A stretch of 64,000 nt of DNA, from NCBI GenBank assembly GCA_039980135.1, contig JBDXCV010000004.1, forward strand, positions 1-64,000. The letters run 5' to 3'. The notes under the pieces were generated by a model. It was not told the DNA's origin and ran no database searches. It saw only the letters and a program-made list of their open reading frames with translations. The position numbers were made by a program, and so were the translations under genes. Source of the stretch: Alphaproteobacteria bacterium. GTDB lineage: Bacteria; Pseudomonadota; Alphaproteobacteria; UBA6615. Shown in pieces: positions 31,928 through 40,978 of this stretch. Position 1 is the stretch's first letter; each line of letters begins with the position of its first letter.

Positions 31928-33325
31928 ATGACCCACCAGCCGGATATCGACGAGGGCGCGGCCGGTCTCGAGACCGAGCGCAGCTATGGTGTCGATGAAT
32001 CGCTGGTGCGGACCTGCGAAATTGCTCTATCCGTTGGTCGGATCGATGAACTCGATGGTTTGATTGACGGGCTCCACGCGTCCGATCTGGCGGATCTTCT
32101 CGAAGAACTGAGTACCGACAGTCGACGAATTCTGTTCGACCATGTGCGCGATCGTCTCGATCCCGAACTACTGACCCATCTCGATGACGTGGTGCGTGAG
32201 GATGTTCTTGAGCAGCTGGAGCCGGCCGAAGTCGCCGCCGCCATCACCGAGCTCGATACCGATGATGCGATCGATGTTTTCGAGGATGTCGCGGAGGCGG
32301 ATCAGGCCAGTGTCCTGGCGCGTTTGTCGCCATCCGACCGGGCGCTCGTTGAACAGGCGCTGACCTATCCCGAAGACAGTGCCGGACGCCTGATGCAGCA
32401 CGAGCTGGTCACGGTCCCGAAGGACTGGTCGGTCGGTAACAGCATCGATTACATGCGCGAACGTGCAGCGGATCTTCCGCGTGACTTCTATGAAATCTAT
32501 GTGGTGGATGATGACCGGCATCCGGTCGGCACCATTCCGCTTTCGCGGCTGATGCGAAACCAGCGGGATGTTCGTATCGACGACATCATGCTGACGGATC
32601 TTCGCTCGGCCCGTGTCGAGATGGATCAGGAAGAGGCGGCACTGATGTTCCGACAGTATGCGCTGCTGTCGGCCCCCGTTGTGAATGACAACGGGCAACT
32701 CGTTGGTGTCATCACGGCCGACGATATCGTCCATGTCATTCACGAAGAGGCGGAAGAGGATATCCTGCGTCTCGGCGGTGTGCGGGAGGATGATTTCTAC
32801 GAAGCTGTTCTGGGCACCACGCGGGCGCGATTTTCCTGGTTGCTGGTCAACCTGGGAACGGCGATTACGGCCTCTCTGGTCATCGGCCTTTTCGACGCGG
32901 CGATCGAGCAGGTGGTCGCGCTTGCCATCCTCATGCCGATCGTTGCCTCAATGGGGGGCAATGCGGGTACCCAGACGCTGACGGTGGCCGTGCGCGCGCT
33001 TGCGATGAAGGAGCTGACTCCGGCCAATGCCGCGCGCATTCTGGGCAAGGAAGTCATCGTCGGCGGCATCAACGGCATGCTGTTCGCGCTCGTCATGGGC
33101 GTCGTTGCCTGGTTGTGGTTCGGTGAACCGATAATTGGTTTCATCATCGCCGCCGCCATGCTGATCAATCTTCTCATCGCCGGTTTCGCGGGCGTGACGA
33201 TTCCCATTTTTCTGGAGCGCTTGCGTATCGACCCCGCGGTCGGATCGGCGGTCGTCCTCACGACGATTACCGACGTCGTTGGCTTTGTATCGTTCCTCGG
33301 CCTCGCGGCCATCATCCTGCTATGA
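31928..33325 (+). CDS. mgtE: Magnesium transporter MgtE
   Basis: MgtE is a Mg2+-gated channel of the inner membrane. The 465 residues carry the cytosolic N domain (about 30-150, with DLADLLEEL and LDTDDAIDVFEDV), two CBS domains (about 155-275, APVVNDNGQLVGVITADDIV) and five transmembrane helices from about 295 to the end. The pore segment ASMGGNAGTQTLTVAVRALA is conserved. The start is six bases behind maeB and the stop overlaps the next gene by four bases, so the three genes form a likely transcript. Confidence 0.95.
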   Translation: MTHQPDIDEGAAGLETERSYGVDESLVRTCEIALSVGRIDELDGLIDGLHASDLADLLEELSTDSRRILFDHVRDRLDPELLTHLDDVVREDVLEQLEPAEVAAAITELDTDDAIDVFEDVAEADQASVLARLSPSDRALVEQALTYPEDSAGRLMQHELVTVPKDWSVGNSIDYMRERAADLPRDFYEIYVVDDDRHPVGTIPLSRLMRNQRDVRIDDIMLTDLRSARVEMDQEEAALMFRQYALLSAPVVNDNGQLVGVITADDIVHVIHEEAEEDILRLGGVREDDFYEAVLGTTRARFSWLLVNLGTAITASLVIGLFDAAIEQVVALAILMPIVASMGGNAGTQTLTVAVRALAMKELTPANAARILGKEVIVGGINGMLFALVMGVVAWLWFGEPIIGFIIAAAMLINLLIAGFAGVTIPIFLERLRIDPAVGSAVVLTTITDVVGFVSFLGLAAIILL

Positions 33326-35244
33326 CTGGCACGAAGGTCGCGGCGCCGTATGGCGCATGGCCGTCGCCGATCACGGCGGGGATGATTGCCGACACGACGA
33401 TCTCGCTATCGAGCGTATTTGTGGATGGTGAAGACATCTACTGGCTGGAGGGCCGCCCCGCGGAGGGTGGTCGCGTTGTGCTGGTGCGACGGACCGATGC
33501 CGGGCCCGTCGACGTGATCCCGCCGGGATATTCCGCGCGTTCAAGGGTCCATGAATATGGCGGCGGCGCAGCGATTGTGTCGGCTGGCGTGGCGTTTTTC
33601 GTCAATTTTGACGATCAGCGAATCTATCGCCAGGAAAATGGTGGTGCGCCAGAGGCGGTGACACCGGATACCGGTGACCGCCACGCAGACCTGTTCCACG
33701 ACGTGGCACGCAACCGTATTTTGTGCGTTCGTGAACGCCATGCCAGTGTTGGGGTGGTCAATGAACTGATCGCCGTTGATCTGGGGTCGGGCGCATGCGC
33801 GACACTCGTCGGCGGCCATGATTTCGTTTCGAATCCCCGCGTGTCGCCGGATGGATCGACGCTGAGTTGGGTGAGTTGGGAATTGCCGGATATGCCCTGG
33901 GATTCGGCGGCTGTCCGGGTGGCGCCGGTGAATGCGGCGGGCGACGTCGGCACGGCCAGGAAACTAATCGGTGGGAAGGGTGTATCGGCGTTCCAACCGA
34001 TGTGGTCGCCGGGGGGGAGCCTGATTTTTGCGGCCGACCCCGGCGGCTGGTGGAATCTGCACCGCTGGGACGGAGATGCCGTTTCGGTCATGCACGACAA
34101 GGCGGCGGAGTTCGGGCTTCCCCAATGGGTCTTCGGGATGCGGACATTCGATGTGGACCCGTCGGGTCGCGTGGTGTCTGCCTACACGCGTGACGGGACA
34201 TGGCGGCTGGCGCGCATCGATGATGATGGACTTCGAGACATCGAAGTGCCCTGCACCGATATCGCCGCGCCCCAATGGGTCGATGACAAGATCGTTTTCA
34301 TCGGCGCCTCGCCCGGGGAGGGATCTGCGATTCTCCTCCTGGACCCCGCATCGGGGGCTATCGAGACGCTTCAGACATCACTCACCGTCGATCTTGACCC
34401 CGCCGGGCTCTCGGTCCCCGAAACCATCGCGTTCGAAACCACCGGCGGTGACACCGCATACGGATTCTACTATCCGCCCTGCAGTGCGACCCACGAACCA
34501 TTGACGGATACGCAAGCGCCGCTCATCGTTCGCGGTCATGGTGGTCCCACGGGTGCGACGTCGTCGTCCTTCAGCCTGGCCATCCAGTTCTGGACCAGCC
34601 GGGGGTTTGCGGTACTGGATGTGAATTATCGCGGCAGTACCGGGTTCGGTCGCGCCTACCGCGAGGCGCTCTATGGGCGATGGGGCGAGGCGGATGTGGA
34701 CGACATGGTCTGCGGTGCAGAATATCTGGAGGCTTCGGGACTGGCAGATCCATCCCGGCTGGCAATTCGCGGCGGCAGCGCCGGCGGGTATACGGCGCTT
34801 GCGGCGCTGGCTTTTCGTGACACTTTTTCAGGCGGTGCCAGCCTGTACGGAATCGGCGACCTGATGACGCTCGCGCGCGACACGCACAAGTTCGAAAGCC
34901 GCTATCTGGATATGTTGATCGGGCCGCTGCCCGAGGCCGAGCAGCTCTACCGAGACCGTTCGCCAATCGAACATGTGGACGCGTTGAACTGCCCCGTCAT
35001 CTTCCTGCAGGGCGAGGATGACAGGGTCGTGCCGCCAAACCAGGCCGAGGCGATGGTCGATGCCCTCGACCGGAAGGGTATTCCCGTTGCCTATGTCCTT
35101 TTCCAGGGCGAGGGCCACGGATTCCGCAAGTCGGAGAATGTGTGTCGGGCCTTGGAATCGGAATTGGGATTCTACGGACGAATTTTCGGTTTCGAACCGG
35201 CGGATGATCTGCCCGTGCTCAATATTCGGAATATGGACGACTAG
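33322..35244 (+). CDS. S9 family prolyl oligopeptidase-type peptidase
   Basis: This 640-residue serine peptidase has a beta-propeller-like N-terminal region (about 1-370, with WSPGGSLIFAADPGGWWNLH) followed by an alpha/beta hydrolase domain. The catalytic triad is Ser486 in IRGGSAGGYTAL, Asp567 in QGEDDRVVPPNQ and His599 in GEGHGFRKSEN. HGGPTG supplies the oxyanion site. No signal peptide is seen, so it is probably cytosolic. The domain layout matches acylaminoacyl-peptidase / dipeptidyl-peptidase relatives; the exact substrate is unknown. The ATG at 33322 overlaps the mgtE stop. Confidence 0.9.
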   Translation: MTGTKVAAPYGAWPSPITAGMIADTTISLSSVFVDGEDIYWLEGRPAEGGRVVLVRRTDAGPVDVIPPGYSARSRVHEYGGGAAIVSAGVAFFVNFDDQRIYRQENGGAPEAVTPDTGDRHADLFHDVARNRILCVRERHASVGVVNELIAVDLGSGACATLVGGHDFVSNPRVSPDGSTLSWVSWELPDMPWDSAAVRVAPVNAAGDVGTARKLIGGKGVSAFQPMWSPGGSLIFAADPGGWWNLHRWDGDAVSVMHDKAAEFGLPQWVFGMRTFDVDPSGRVVSAYTRDGTWRLARIDDDGLRDIEVPCTDIAAPQWVDDKIVFIGASPGEGSAILLLDPASGAIETLQTSLTVDLDPAGLSVPETIAFETTGGDTAYGFYYPPCSATHEPLTDTQAPLIVRGHGGPTGATSSSFSLAIQFWTSRGFAVLDVNYRGSTGFGRAYREALYGRWGEADVDDMVCGAEYLEASGLADPSRLAIRGGSAGGYTALAALAFRDTFSGGASLYGIGDLMTLARDTHKFESRYLDMLIGPLPEAEQLYRDRSPIEHVDALNCPVIFLQGEDDRVVPPNQAEAMVDALDRKGIPVAYVLFQGEGHGFRKSENVCRALESELGFYGRIFGFEPADDLPVLNIRNMDD

Positions 35245-35268
35245 CGGTCGGAAATCGGGAGAATATTC

Positions 35269-35913
35269 ATGAAACTCTATGACTATTGGCGCTCGTCCGC
35301 CGCATTCCGTATTCGCATCGCGCTCAACCTGAAGGGGCTCGATGCCGAACGGGAATACATCCATCTCCGCCGAAAGGATCAATCGTCGGACGCCTATCTG
35401 GCGGTCAATCCACAAGGCCTTGTGCCGACCTTGATCGACGACGATGGCACGCGAGTGACCCAGTCGATGGCGATCATCGAGTATCTCGACGAAACGAGGC
35501 CGGAAACGACCGCGCTGTTGCCCGTCGATGCGAAAGGGCGTGCCCGGGTGCGGGCCCTGTCTCAGGCGATCGCCTGCGATATACACCCGCTCAACAATCT
35601 ACGGGTATTGCGCGTACTGGGCGCCGAACTGGGCCTCGATGAGGATACCCGGAACGAGCAGTGGTACAAACACTGGGTCGATGAGGGCATGCGCGGGCTT
35701 GAAGGGTTGCTCGCTGACGGTGGTGCGGGCCGGTTCTCCCACGGCGATACGCCGACGATGGCCGATGTCTGCCTTGTGCCCCAGGTCTACAACGCACAGC
35801 GTTTCGGGTGCGACTTGTCGGCCTTCCTGACGGCATTGCGGGTGAATGACGCTTGCCTCGAACTGGCGGCCTTCCGCGACGCACTGCCGGATAACCAGCC
35901 CGACGCTGAATAG
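35269..35913 (+). CDS. maiA: Zeta-class glutathione transferase, maleylacetoacetate isomerase
   Basis: The 214-residue protein starts MKLYDYWRSSAAFRIRIALN, with the SSAAFRIR glutathione-binding motif typical of the zeta class, then NPQGLVPTLIDDDGTRVTQS and AIIEYLDE. The C-terminal helical domain has IACDIHPLNNLRVL and DTPTMADVCLVPQVYNAQRF. The family isomerises maleylacetoacetate in tyrosine and homogentisate breakdown using glutathione. No other gene of that pathway is nearby, so the role is from similarity only. It converges on the DsbA-like gene. Confidence 0.88.
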   Translation: MKLYDYWRSSAAFRIRIALNLKGLDAEREYIHLRRKDQSSDAYLAVNPQGLVPTLIDDDGTRVTQSMAIIEYLDETRPETTALLPVDAKGRARVRALSQAIACDIHPLNNLRVLRVLGAELGLDEDTRNEQWYKHWVDEGMRGLEGLLADGGAGRFSHGDTPTMADVCLVPQVYNAQRFGCDLSAFLTALRVNDACLELAAFRDALPDNQPDAE

Positions 35914-35919
35914 GGGCCT

Positions 35920-36729
35920 TTAGCTGCCGCGCATCTCGGCGATGAGCTGGCGCATCTGATCCGCGCTCATGGCACCGGGGACCAGTTGATCACCGACGAT
36001 GAATGCCGGTGTGCCGCGCACGCCGACCTGTCGGGCGAGTTGAAGATTCGTCTGGATTTGAGTTTCGATCGCCGGGGACTGCATGTCGCGACGGAGCCGA
36101 TCGAGATTCATGCCGAGCCGGCTCGCAATCCGGAGGATCGCGTTCTCGGATGGTGCGCCGCGCAACCCCATGATTGCGAGATGGAACTCCGCATACTTGC
36201 CTTGCTTGGCTGCGGCGAGTGCGGCACGGGTGGCCAACGTGGATTCACGTCCGAAAACGGGAAACTCCTTGAAGATGATTTTCACATCGGGGTCTTCCGC
36301 CGCGATCCTGGCGAGGTCCTGCGCCATCCGCTTGCAGTAGGGGCATTGGTAGTCGAAGAACTCGACGATTGTCACAGACGCATCCGGATTACCGATGAAC
36401 GGGTCACGGCGGCTGTTGACCAACTGCTCCATGTTGGCCGCGATGGCGCCCTGGTTTTGCTGCTGCTGGCTTTGCTGTTGCTGTGCCTGGAGCGCTTCGA
36501 TGGCTTCGACGATGACCTGGGGGTTGTCGAGGAGATACTCGCGCACGGTATTTCGGATATCGTTTTTCTGCAGCGCTGTAAAAGGCGCGTTACCGGCTGC
36601 CGAAACCGGCCCGGTGGATTCAGTAACAATCTGTGTCGGCTGTCTGGAGGTGGTGGGAAACAGAATCGCCAATGCAACGACAGCGGCCATCATCAGGGCG
36701 ACAAGAACGGCTCCACGGGATTCCGACAC
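35920..36729 (-). CDS. DsbA-like thiol:disulfide oxidoreductase (Com1/ScsC type)
   Basis: The 269-residue protein has an N-terminal hydrophobic segment (about 7-25) that anchors it or is cleaved for export. A helical region with a Gln-rich run near 82-93 follows, then a thioredoxin fold with Cys129-Pro-Tyr-Cys132 in FFDYQCPYCKRMA and the cis-Pro motif VRGTPAFIVGD. It would form or shuffle disulfides in the periplasm. The GTG start at 36729 has a strong GAGGAGAGG site. It lies downstream of the M48 protease on the same strand, so an envelope-quality-control role is plausible. Confidence 0.9.
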   Translation of the reverse strand: MSESRGAVLVALMMAAVVALAILFPTTSRQPTQIVTESTGPVSAAGNAPFTALQKNDIRNTVREYLLDNPQVIVEAIEALQAQQQQSQQQQNQGAIAANMEQLVNSRRDPFIGNPDASVTIVEFFDYQCPYCKRMAQDLARIAAEDPDVKIIFKEFPVFGRESTLATRAALAAAKQGKYAEFHLAIMGLRGAPSENAILRIASRLGMNLDRLRRDMQSPAIETQIQTNLQLARQVGVRGTPAFIVGDQLVPGAMSADQMRQLIAEMRGS

Positions 36730-36851
36730 AAGACCTCTCCTCGAACAAAACAGACCGGAGTAGCCGGCGCAACGTGCGGTGGATGATGGTGGAGTGCAAA
36801 GGGTGGTTCAAGCCGGGGTGTGGCGTGTCACGCAATGTTGACCGTATGCGA

Positions 36852-38204
36852 TCACTTTCTGTCGAGTTGGCGGCTGGCCTCGCTCACGATGTCTTGCGCG
36901 CGCAGCCAGCCCGGTGCGCCGGTCGGGAGCAATTTTGTCGCGCGTTCGGCGAGCGCCAGCGCTGCTTTTACATCGCCACCGAGGAGCGTGTATTCGGCCT
37001 GGCTCAATGCGAGGTCTCCCTGATTGCCGAGCCTGCCATTGACGATGGTCAGCAGCCGCCAGGCGTCACGCATCTGTGAGTCGAGGCGAACCGCGACACG
37101 TAAATTCTCGAGCGCGGGCTGCAGAAGGTCGGCCCGGCCGGATTCAACCTGCGCCTTTCCCAGTCCGGTCCGCAGCAATGGCTCATTGGGAGCCAGCTCG
37201 ACCATCCGTCCGTAGGGGATCAGCGAATCCTCGACCCGGCCATTTTCGAGAAGCATCTGTCCCTTGAGTTCGTGGAAGTAGGGGTTGTCCGGGTCGTCGG
37301 CGATCAACCCGTTGACCAGCGGCAGGGCCTTGCCGATTTCGGCATTGCGGTAGTAGGCGATTGCGCGGGCATAACGAGCCGGTACTTCGTTCCGGTCCTC
37401 GGGATAAATCTTGAGTGTGCTCTCGAGGGGCTCCATGAAACCGATCAGCTTGGCCCGCATATACGCATGCTTACGCGCCAGATCCCGCGAGATCGGGGTG
37501 TTCGAAAAACGCGATAATGCGAGATGCCCCGACACGGTTGCGATGCGGTCGTTTGTCAGGGGATGGGTGCTGAGATAAGGGTGCTCACGCCCGCCGGTCA
37601 GGCGAATTTCCCGTTGCAGGAGCTCGAAAAATTCAAGCAGACCACGCGCGGATATGCCGGTCTGATCGAGATACTTCAACGCCGCGGCGTCGGCAGCCGA
37701 TTCCTGCGTCCGGCTGTACTTCAGCAGATCGGTGAGGGCGGCGCTCGACCCGCCTCCGACGATGGCGCCGGCAACCCGACCGTCGCCGGTGGCGATTCCA
37801 GCCGCCAGTCCGGCAAGCAGAGCGATGATCGATTTGGTTTCGGCATTACGCAACTCATCCTGGAAACGCGCGAGATGTCCGCCGGCGATATGGCCGGTTT
37901 CATGGGCGATCACGCCGATCACTTCCTCGGGACCCTTGGCGCGAACCAGCAAACCGGTGTTAATGAAGACACGTTGGCCGCCCGCAACGAAAGCGTTGAG
38001 GCGGGCATCATTCACGAGGTGAACTTCGACAACACTGCTGTCGAGGCCCGCCGCACTGAAAATTGGCGTCGCATAGTCGCGAATGATATTTTCAATTTCG
38101 GCGTCGCGGACGAGGCCGATATTTCGGTTCTGTCCAAACGCAGATGTACTGGCCGCAACGGCAAGTACGGTGATCAAGCCAACCAAACGAACGAACGGGC
38201 GCAC
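36852..38204 (-). CDS. Periplasmic M48 metalloprotease with TPR domain, BepA-like
   Basis: The 450-residue protein starts with a signal peptide (to about residue 25, ending AFGQ). The peptidase domain has the zinc motif HETGH in VIGVIAHETGHIAGGHLARF, and the third ligand region QESAADAAALKYLDQTGIS. A TPR-like C-terminal half follows. BepA degrades or helps assemble outer-membrane proteins such as LptD in E. coli. I choose the GTG at 38204 because GGAG lies eight bases upstream and it gives a clean signal peptide; an in-frame TTG at 38258 would add 18 residues. It is divergent from the next gene over 42 bp. Confidence 0.9.
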   Translation of the reverse strand: MRPFVRLVGLITVLAVAASTSAFGQNRNIGLVRDAEIENIIRDYATPIFSAAGLDSSVVEVHLVNDARLNAFVAGGQRVFINTGLLVRAKGPEEVIGVIAHETGHIAGGHLARFQDELRNAETKSIIALLAGLAAGIATGDGRVAGAIVGGGSSAALTDLLKYSRTQESAADAAALKYLDQTGISARGLLEFFELLQREIRLTGGREHPYLSTHPLTNDRIATVSGHLALSRFSNTPISRDLARKHAYMRAKLIGFMEPLESTLKIYPEDRNEVPARYARAIAYYRNAEIGKALPLVNGLIADDPDNPYFHELKGQMLLENGRVEDSLIPYGRMVELAPNEPLLRTGLGKAQVESGRADLLQPALENLRVAVRLDSQMRDAWRLLTIVNGRLGNQGDLALSQAEYTLLGGDVKAALALAERATKLLPTGAPGWLRAQDIVSEASRQLDRK

Positions 38205-38246
38205 GTGTCTATCTCCAGGAACGATACTCAAACTAAGTACACACGA

Positions 38247-39794
38247 ATGTGGCGTCAATCAGGTCGCCGGATGCTTTTCGGCAGCCTGTTCGCGCTCGCT
38301 GCATGTGGCGGAGGCGGCCCCGAGCAGGGCGATATCGGTTTCATAGATGGCTTTTTCGGCGGCCTGATCGCCGACGAGCCGCGGGCCGCGCTGATCGGGC
38401 GCGAAGTGTTGTCGGCAGGCGGCACGGCTGCAGACGCGGCGGTCGCCACCTACTTCGCCATGGCCGTGACACTGCCTGGTGCCGCGAGCATTGGCGGCGG
38501 TGGTGTTTGCCTGATTCACGATGCCGTGCAGGTTCGCACGGAAACCATTTCGTTCCTGCCGAAGCGGCCGGCGGACTCCGCTGCGCGATTCTCGATTCCC
38601 GGGAATGTGCGCGGAATGTTCCTGCTGCATGCCCGGTACGGGGAACTGGCCTGGTCGGATATCCTGCTCCCTGCGGAAGACTTTGCGCGGACCGGACATG
38701 CCGTCTCGCGGGCATTTGTTCGCGATATTGAGGCCGCCCGACCGATCGTCGTATTTGGTCCGGAGGCTAGCTCGATCTTCGGCTTGTCCACTGGTGGCGT
38801 TGCCGAAGGACGGTTGCTGCAGCAGCTGGAGCTGGGCGCGGTCATGTCCAACTTGCGCACACAGGGGCCCGGAGCCTTCTATGACGGCGTGCTCGGTCGT
38901 TCCTTGGTCGAGGCCGTGAGCACGGCTGGTGGTCGCATGACGCTCGATGATTTGCGTAATTACCGACCCGAGATCAAGGAGCCGATCCGGTTTGAGCTCG
39001 GCAACAATGTATTGGCGTTCGCCCCGGATGGCGGGGGGGCTGTCGCAGCCCAGGTCTGGGCTGCGGCGTCGAACGGTGATCGCTACGATGACACCGCCGA
39101 CGCGGCACGCACGCATCTCATCGTCGAGCTGGGCGCGCGCGCCTATCAAGCCGAGGCGGCCGGCACGGCCGATACGACCACGGCGGCGGCCGTCGCGGCG
39201 CTGCAAACGAGCGTCTCTGAAACATCCCATAGTGCCCCCCGGCCCAGTATTGCCGTGCGCGCCGATGCCGTCATGAGCGGGGCCAGTATCGTCGCCGTGG
39301 ACAATCAGGGCCGTACGGTCGCTTGTTCCTTCACCATGAACGGCCCCTTCGGCGCGGGGGTGATCGCGCCCGGTACGGGCATTCTTCTGGCGCCGTTGCT
39401 GGAAACGGAACGTGCCTCCGTGCCGACCGTCGCGTTGATGGCGAACGAGAAGATCGGGCTCACATTTTTCGCTGCCGCCGGCGCGGGCCCGATCCCTGGC
39501 GTGCTGGCGCGCGTTGCACTGGATACGATTGTCAGGGAGGACGAGAACATGGTCGATGCCGTGGCGTTGCCACGCGCGTTCAATACCGGAAACCCCGATA
39601 TCACATTTGTCGAAGCCACGACTCCGGATGCGGCACGCGCAGCCCTTGATGCGCTCGGGCACAACATCGAACAGGTGCAGAGTATCGGCCGGGTAAACGG
39701 ATTCTTTTGTCCGCGCGGGCTTCCCCGCGTGCAGACCTGCCAGTTCGTCAAGGATCCGCGGTCCTTCGGGTTGGCAGTCAGTTCCGACGAGTAG
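38247..39794 (+). CDS. Gamma-glutamyltransferase-like lipoprotein lacking the catalytic Thr motif
   Basis: This 515-residue protein has a lipoprotein signal ending in LAAC (Cys20), so it is probably membrane-anchored in the periplasm. GGT-family landmarks are VLSAGGTAADAAVATYFAMA, IGGGGVCLIH, PGNVRGMFLLHARYG, GGRMTLDDLRNYRPEIKEPI and PGTGILLAP. The segment that should carry the nucleophile, TTHxSVVD in active enzymes, reads SGASIVAVD (344-352), with Gly or Ala in place of Thr. The oxyanion GSPGGS region reads AAGAGP. Autocleavage is therefore not expected. The protein may be a pseudoenzyme or use another chemistry. Confidence 0.8.
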   Translation: MWRQSGRRMLFGSLFALAACGGGGPEQGDIGFIDGFFGGLIADEPRAALIGREVLSAGGTAADAAVATYFAMAVTLPGAASIGGGGVCLIHDAVQVRTETISFLPKRPADSAARFSIPGNVRGMFLLHARYGELAWSDILLPAEDFARTGHAVSRAFVRDIEAARPIVVFGPEASSIFGLSTGGVAEGRLLQQLELGAVMSNLRTQGPGAFYDGVLGRSLVEAVSTAGGRMTLDDLRNYRPEIKEPIRFELGNNVLAFAPDGGGAVAAQVWAAASNGDRYDDTADAARTHLIVELGARAYQAEAAGTADTTTAAAVAALQTSVSETSHSAPRPSIAVRADAVMSGASIVAVDNQGRTVACSFTMNGPFGAGVIAPGTGILLAPLLETERASVPTVALMANEKIGLTFFAAAGAGPIPGVLARVALDTIVREDENMVDAVALPRAFNTGNPDITFVEATTPDAARAALDALGHNIEQVQSIGRVNGFFCPRGLPRVQTCQFVKDPRSFGLAVSSDE

Positions 39795-39801
39795 ACGCCG
39801 C

Positions 39802-40950
39802 ATGCCGTTGAAGGTTTCGACGCGCGGTCAGATTGACCCGTTCATCGTCATGGACGTGATGCGCGAGGCCAATGCGCTGGCCGCGGCGGGCGAGGATATC
39901 GTCCATCTGGAGGTCGGTCAGCCGGGCACATCTGCGCCGGCAAAAGTGCGTGAGGCGGCCACGGCAGCGATCCGTGACGAGCGGCTGGGCTACACCGACG
40001 CGTTGGGCATTCCCGCCCTGCGCGAGCGGATCGCCGGGCATTACGAGAGCATGTACGGGGTCGCCGTCGCGCCCGAGAGAATCGTGGTGACCACGGGTTC
40101 GTCGGGCGGATTCCTGCTCGCATTCCTGGCGGCGTTTGATGTTGGCGACCGGGTCGCGCTTGCGGCGCCAGGTTACCCGGCCTACCGCAATATTCTGTCC
40201 GCGCTCGGGGTTGAGCCGGTGGTGGTGGAGACCAGCATCGAGGACCGCTTCCAGCCAACGCCCGGCGTGATTGGCGAAGTTCCCGGCGGACTGGACGGTT
40301 TGATCGTTGCCAGCCCGTCGAACCCGACGGGTACGATGATCGGTGATCCGGAGATGAGATCATTGACGGGTCTGGCCCGGCGTCAATCGATGCGTTTCAT
40401 CTCCGACGAAATCTATCATGGCATCACTTACGGCCATGAATCGGTGACTGCGCTGGCCCATGATGATGAGGCCATCGTCATCAACAGCTTCTCGAAATAT
40501 TTTTCGATGACCGGATGGCGGCTGGGGTGGCTCGTGGTGCCGAAATCCATGTTGCGATCCGTGGAGTGTCTGGCGCAGAATCTGTTTATATCGCCACCCA
40601 CCTTGTCGCAGTACGCCGCGCTGGCGGCCTTCGACAGCCATGACGAACTACGTGAAAATGTCGCGAAATATTCCCGCAACAGGGACATTCTGCTCAGTGA
40701 TTTGCCGGGGGTCGGTTTCGACCGCCTCGCGCCGGCTGACGGTGCATTTTACGTCTATGCCGATGTGGCGCAGCTTACCAACGACAGCAATGCGTTCTGT
40801 CGTCGGATGCTGACGGAGGCGAGGGTTGCGACCACGCCGGGCCTGGATTTCGATCCGTACCGCGGCAACGCCTTCGTCAGGTTTTCATTCGCCGGGACCG
40901 AAGACGACATGCGCCAGGCGATCGACCGCCTGGGTGCCTGGCGACCCTGA
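39802..40950 (+). CDS. PLP-dependent class I/II aminotransferase
   Basis: The 382-residue aminotransferase has the fold type I pattern: HLEVGQPGTSAPAKVREAA near the N-terminus, YTDALGIPALRERIAGHY, VASPSNPTGTMI with the conserved Asn-Pro, SDEIYHGI with the Asp that binds the pyridine nitrogen, and Lys232 in INSFSKYFSMTGWRLGW that binds PLP. The Arg in the C-terminal FVRFSFAG contacts the substrate carboxylate. The amino-acid specificity cannot be read from the sequence. It starts seven bases after the GGT-like gene. Confidence 0.9.
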   Translation: MPLKVSTRGQIDPFIVMDVMREANALAAAGEDIVHLEVGQPGTSAPAKVREAATAAIRDERLGYTDALGIPALRERIAGHYESMYGVAVAPERIVVTTGSSGGFLLAFLAAFDVGDRVALAAPGYPAYRNILSALGVEPVVVETSIEDRFQPTPGVIGEVPGGLDGLIVASPSNPTGTMIGDPEMRSLTGLARRQSMRFISDEIYHGITYGHESVTALAHDDEAIVINSFSKYFSMTGWRLGWLVVPKSMLRSVECLAQNLFISPPTLSQYAALAAFDSHDELRENVAKYSRNRDILLSDLPGVGFDRLAPADGAFYVYADVAQLTNDSNAFCRRMLTEARVATTPGLDFDPYRGNAFVRFSFAGTEDDMRQAIDRLGAWRP

Positions 40951-40960
40951 AAAGGGGATA

Positions 40961-40978
40961 GACCGCCAACCTGCGGTC
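40961..40978. terminator. Hairpin between the convergent aminotransferase and rne genes
   Basis: GACCGC (40961-40966) and GCGGTC (40973-40978) pair around CAACCT, overlapping the rne stop. Read on the minus strand, a CCCCTTTT run follows a few bases later, so it could weakly terminate rne transcription. The stem is short and the T-run is not adjacent. Confidence 0.35.

Noticed and set aside
38259-39803. 514-codon minus-strand frame opposite the GGT-like gene
   Set aside because: It mirrors the real gene almost exactly. Long antisense frames are common in GC-rich DNA, and the product shows no motif.
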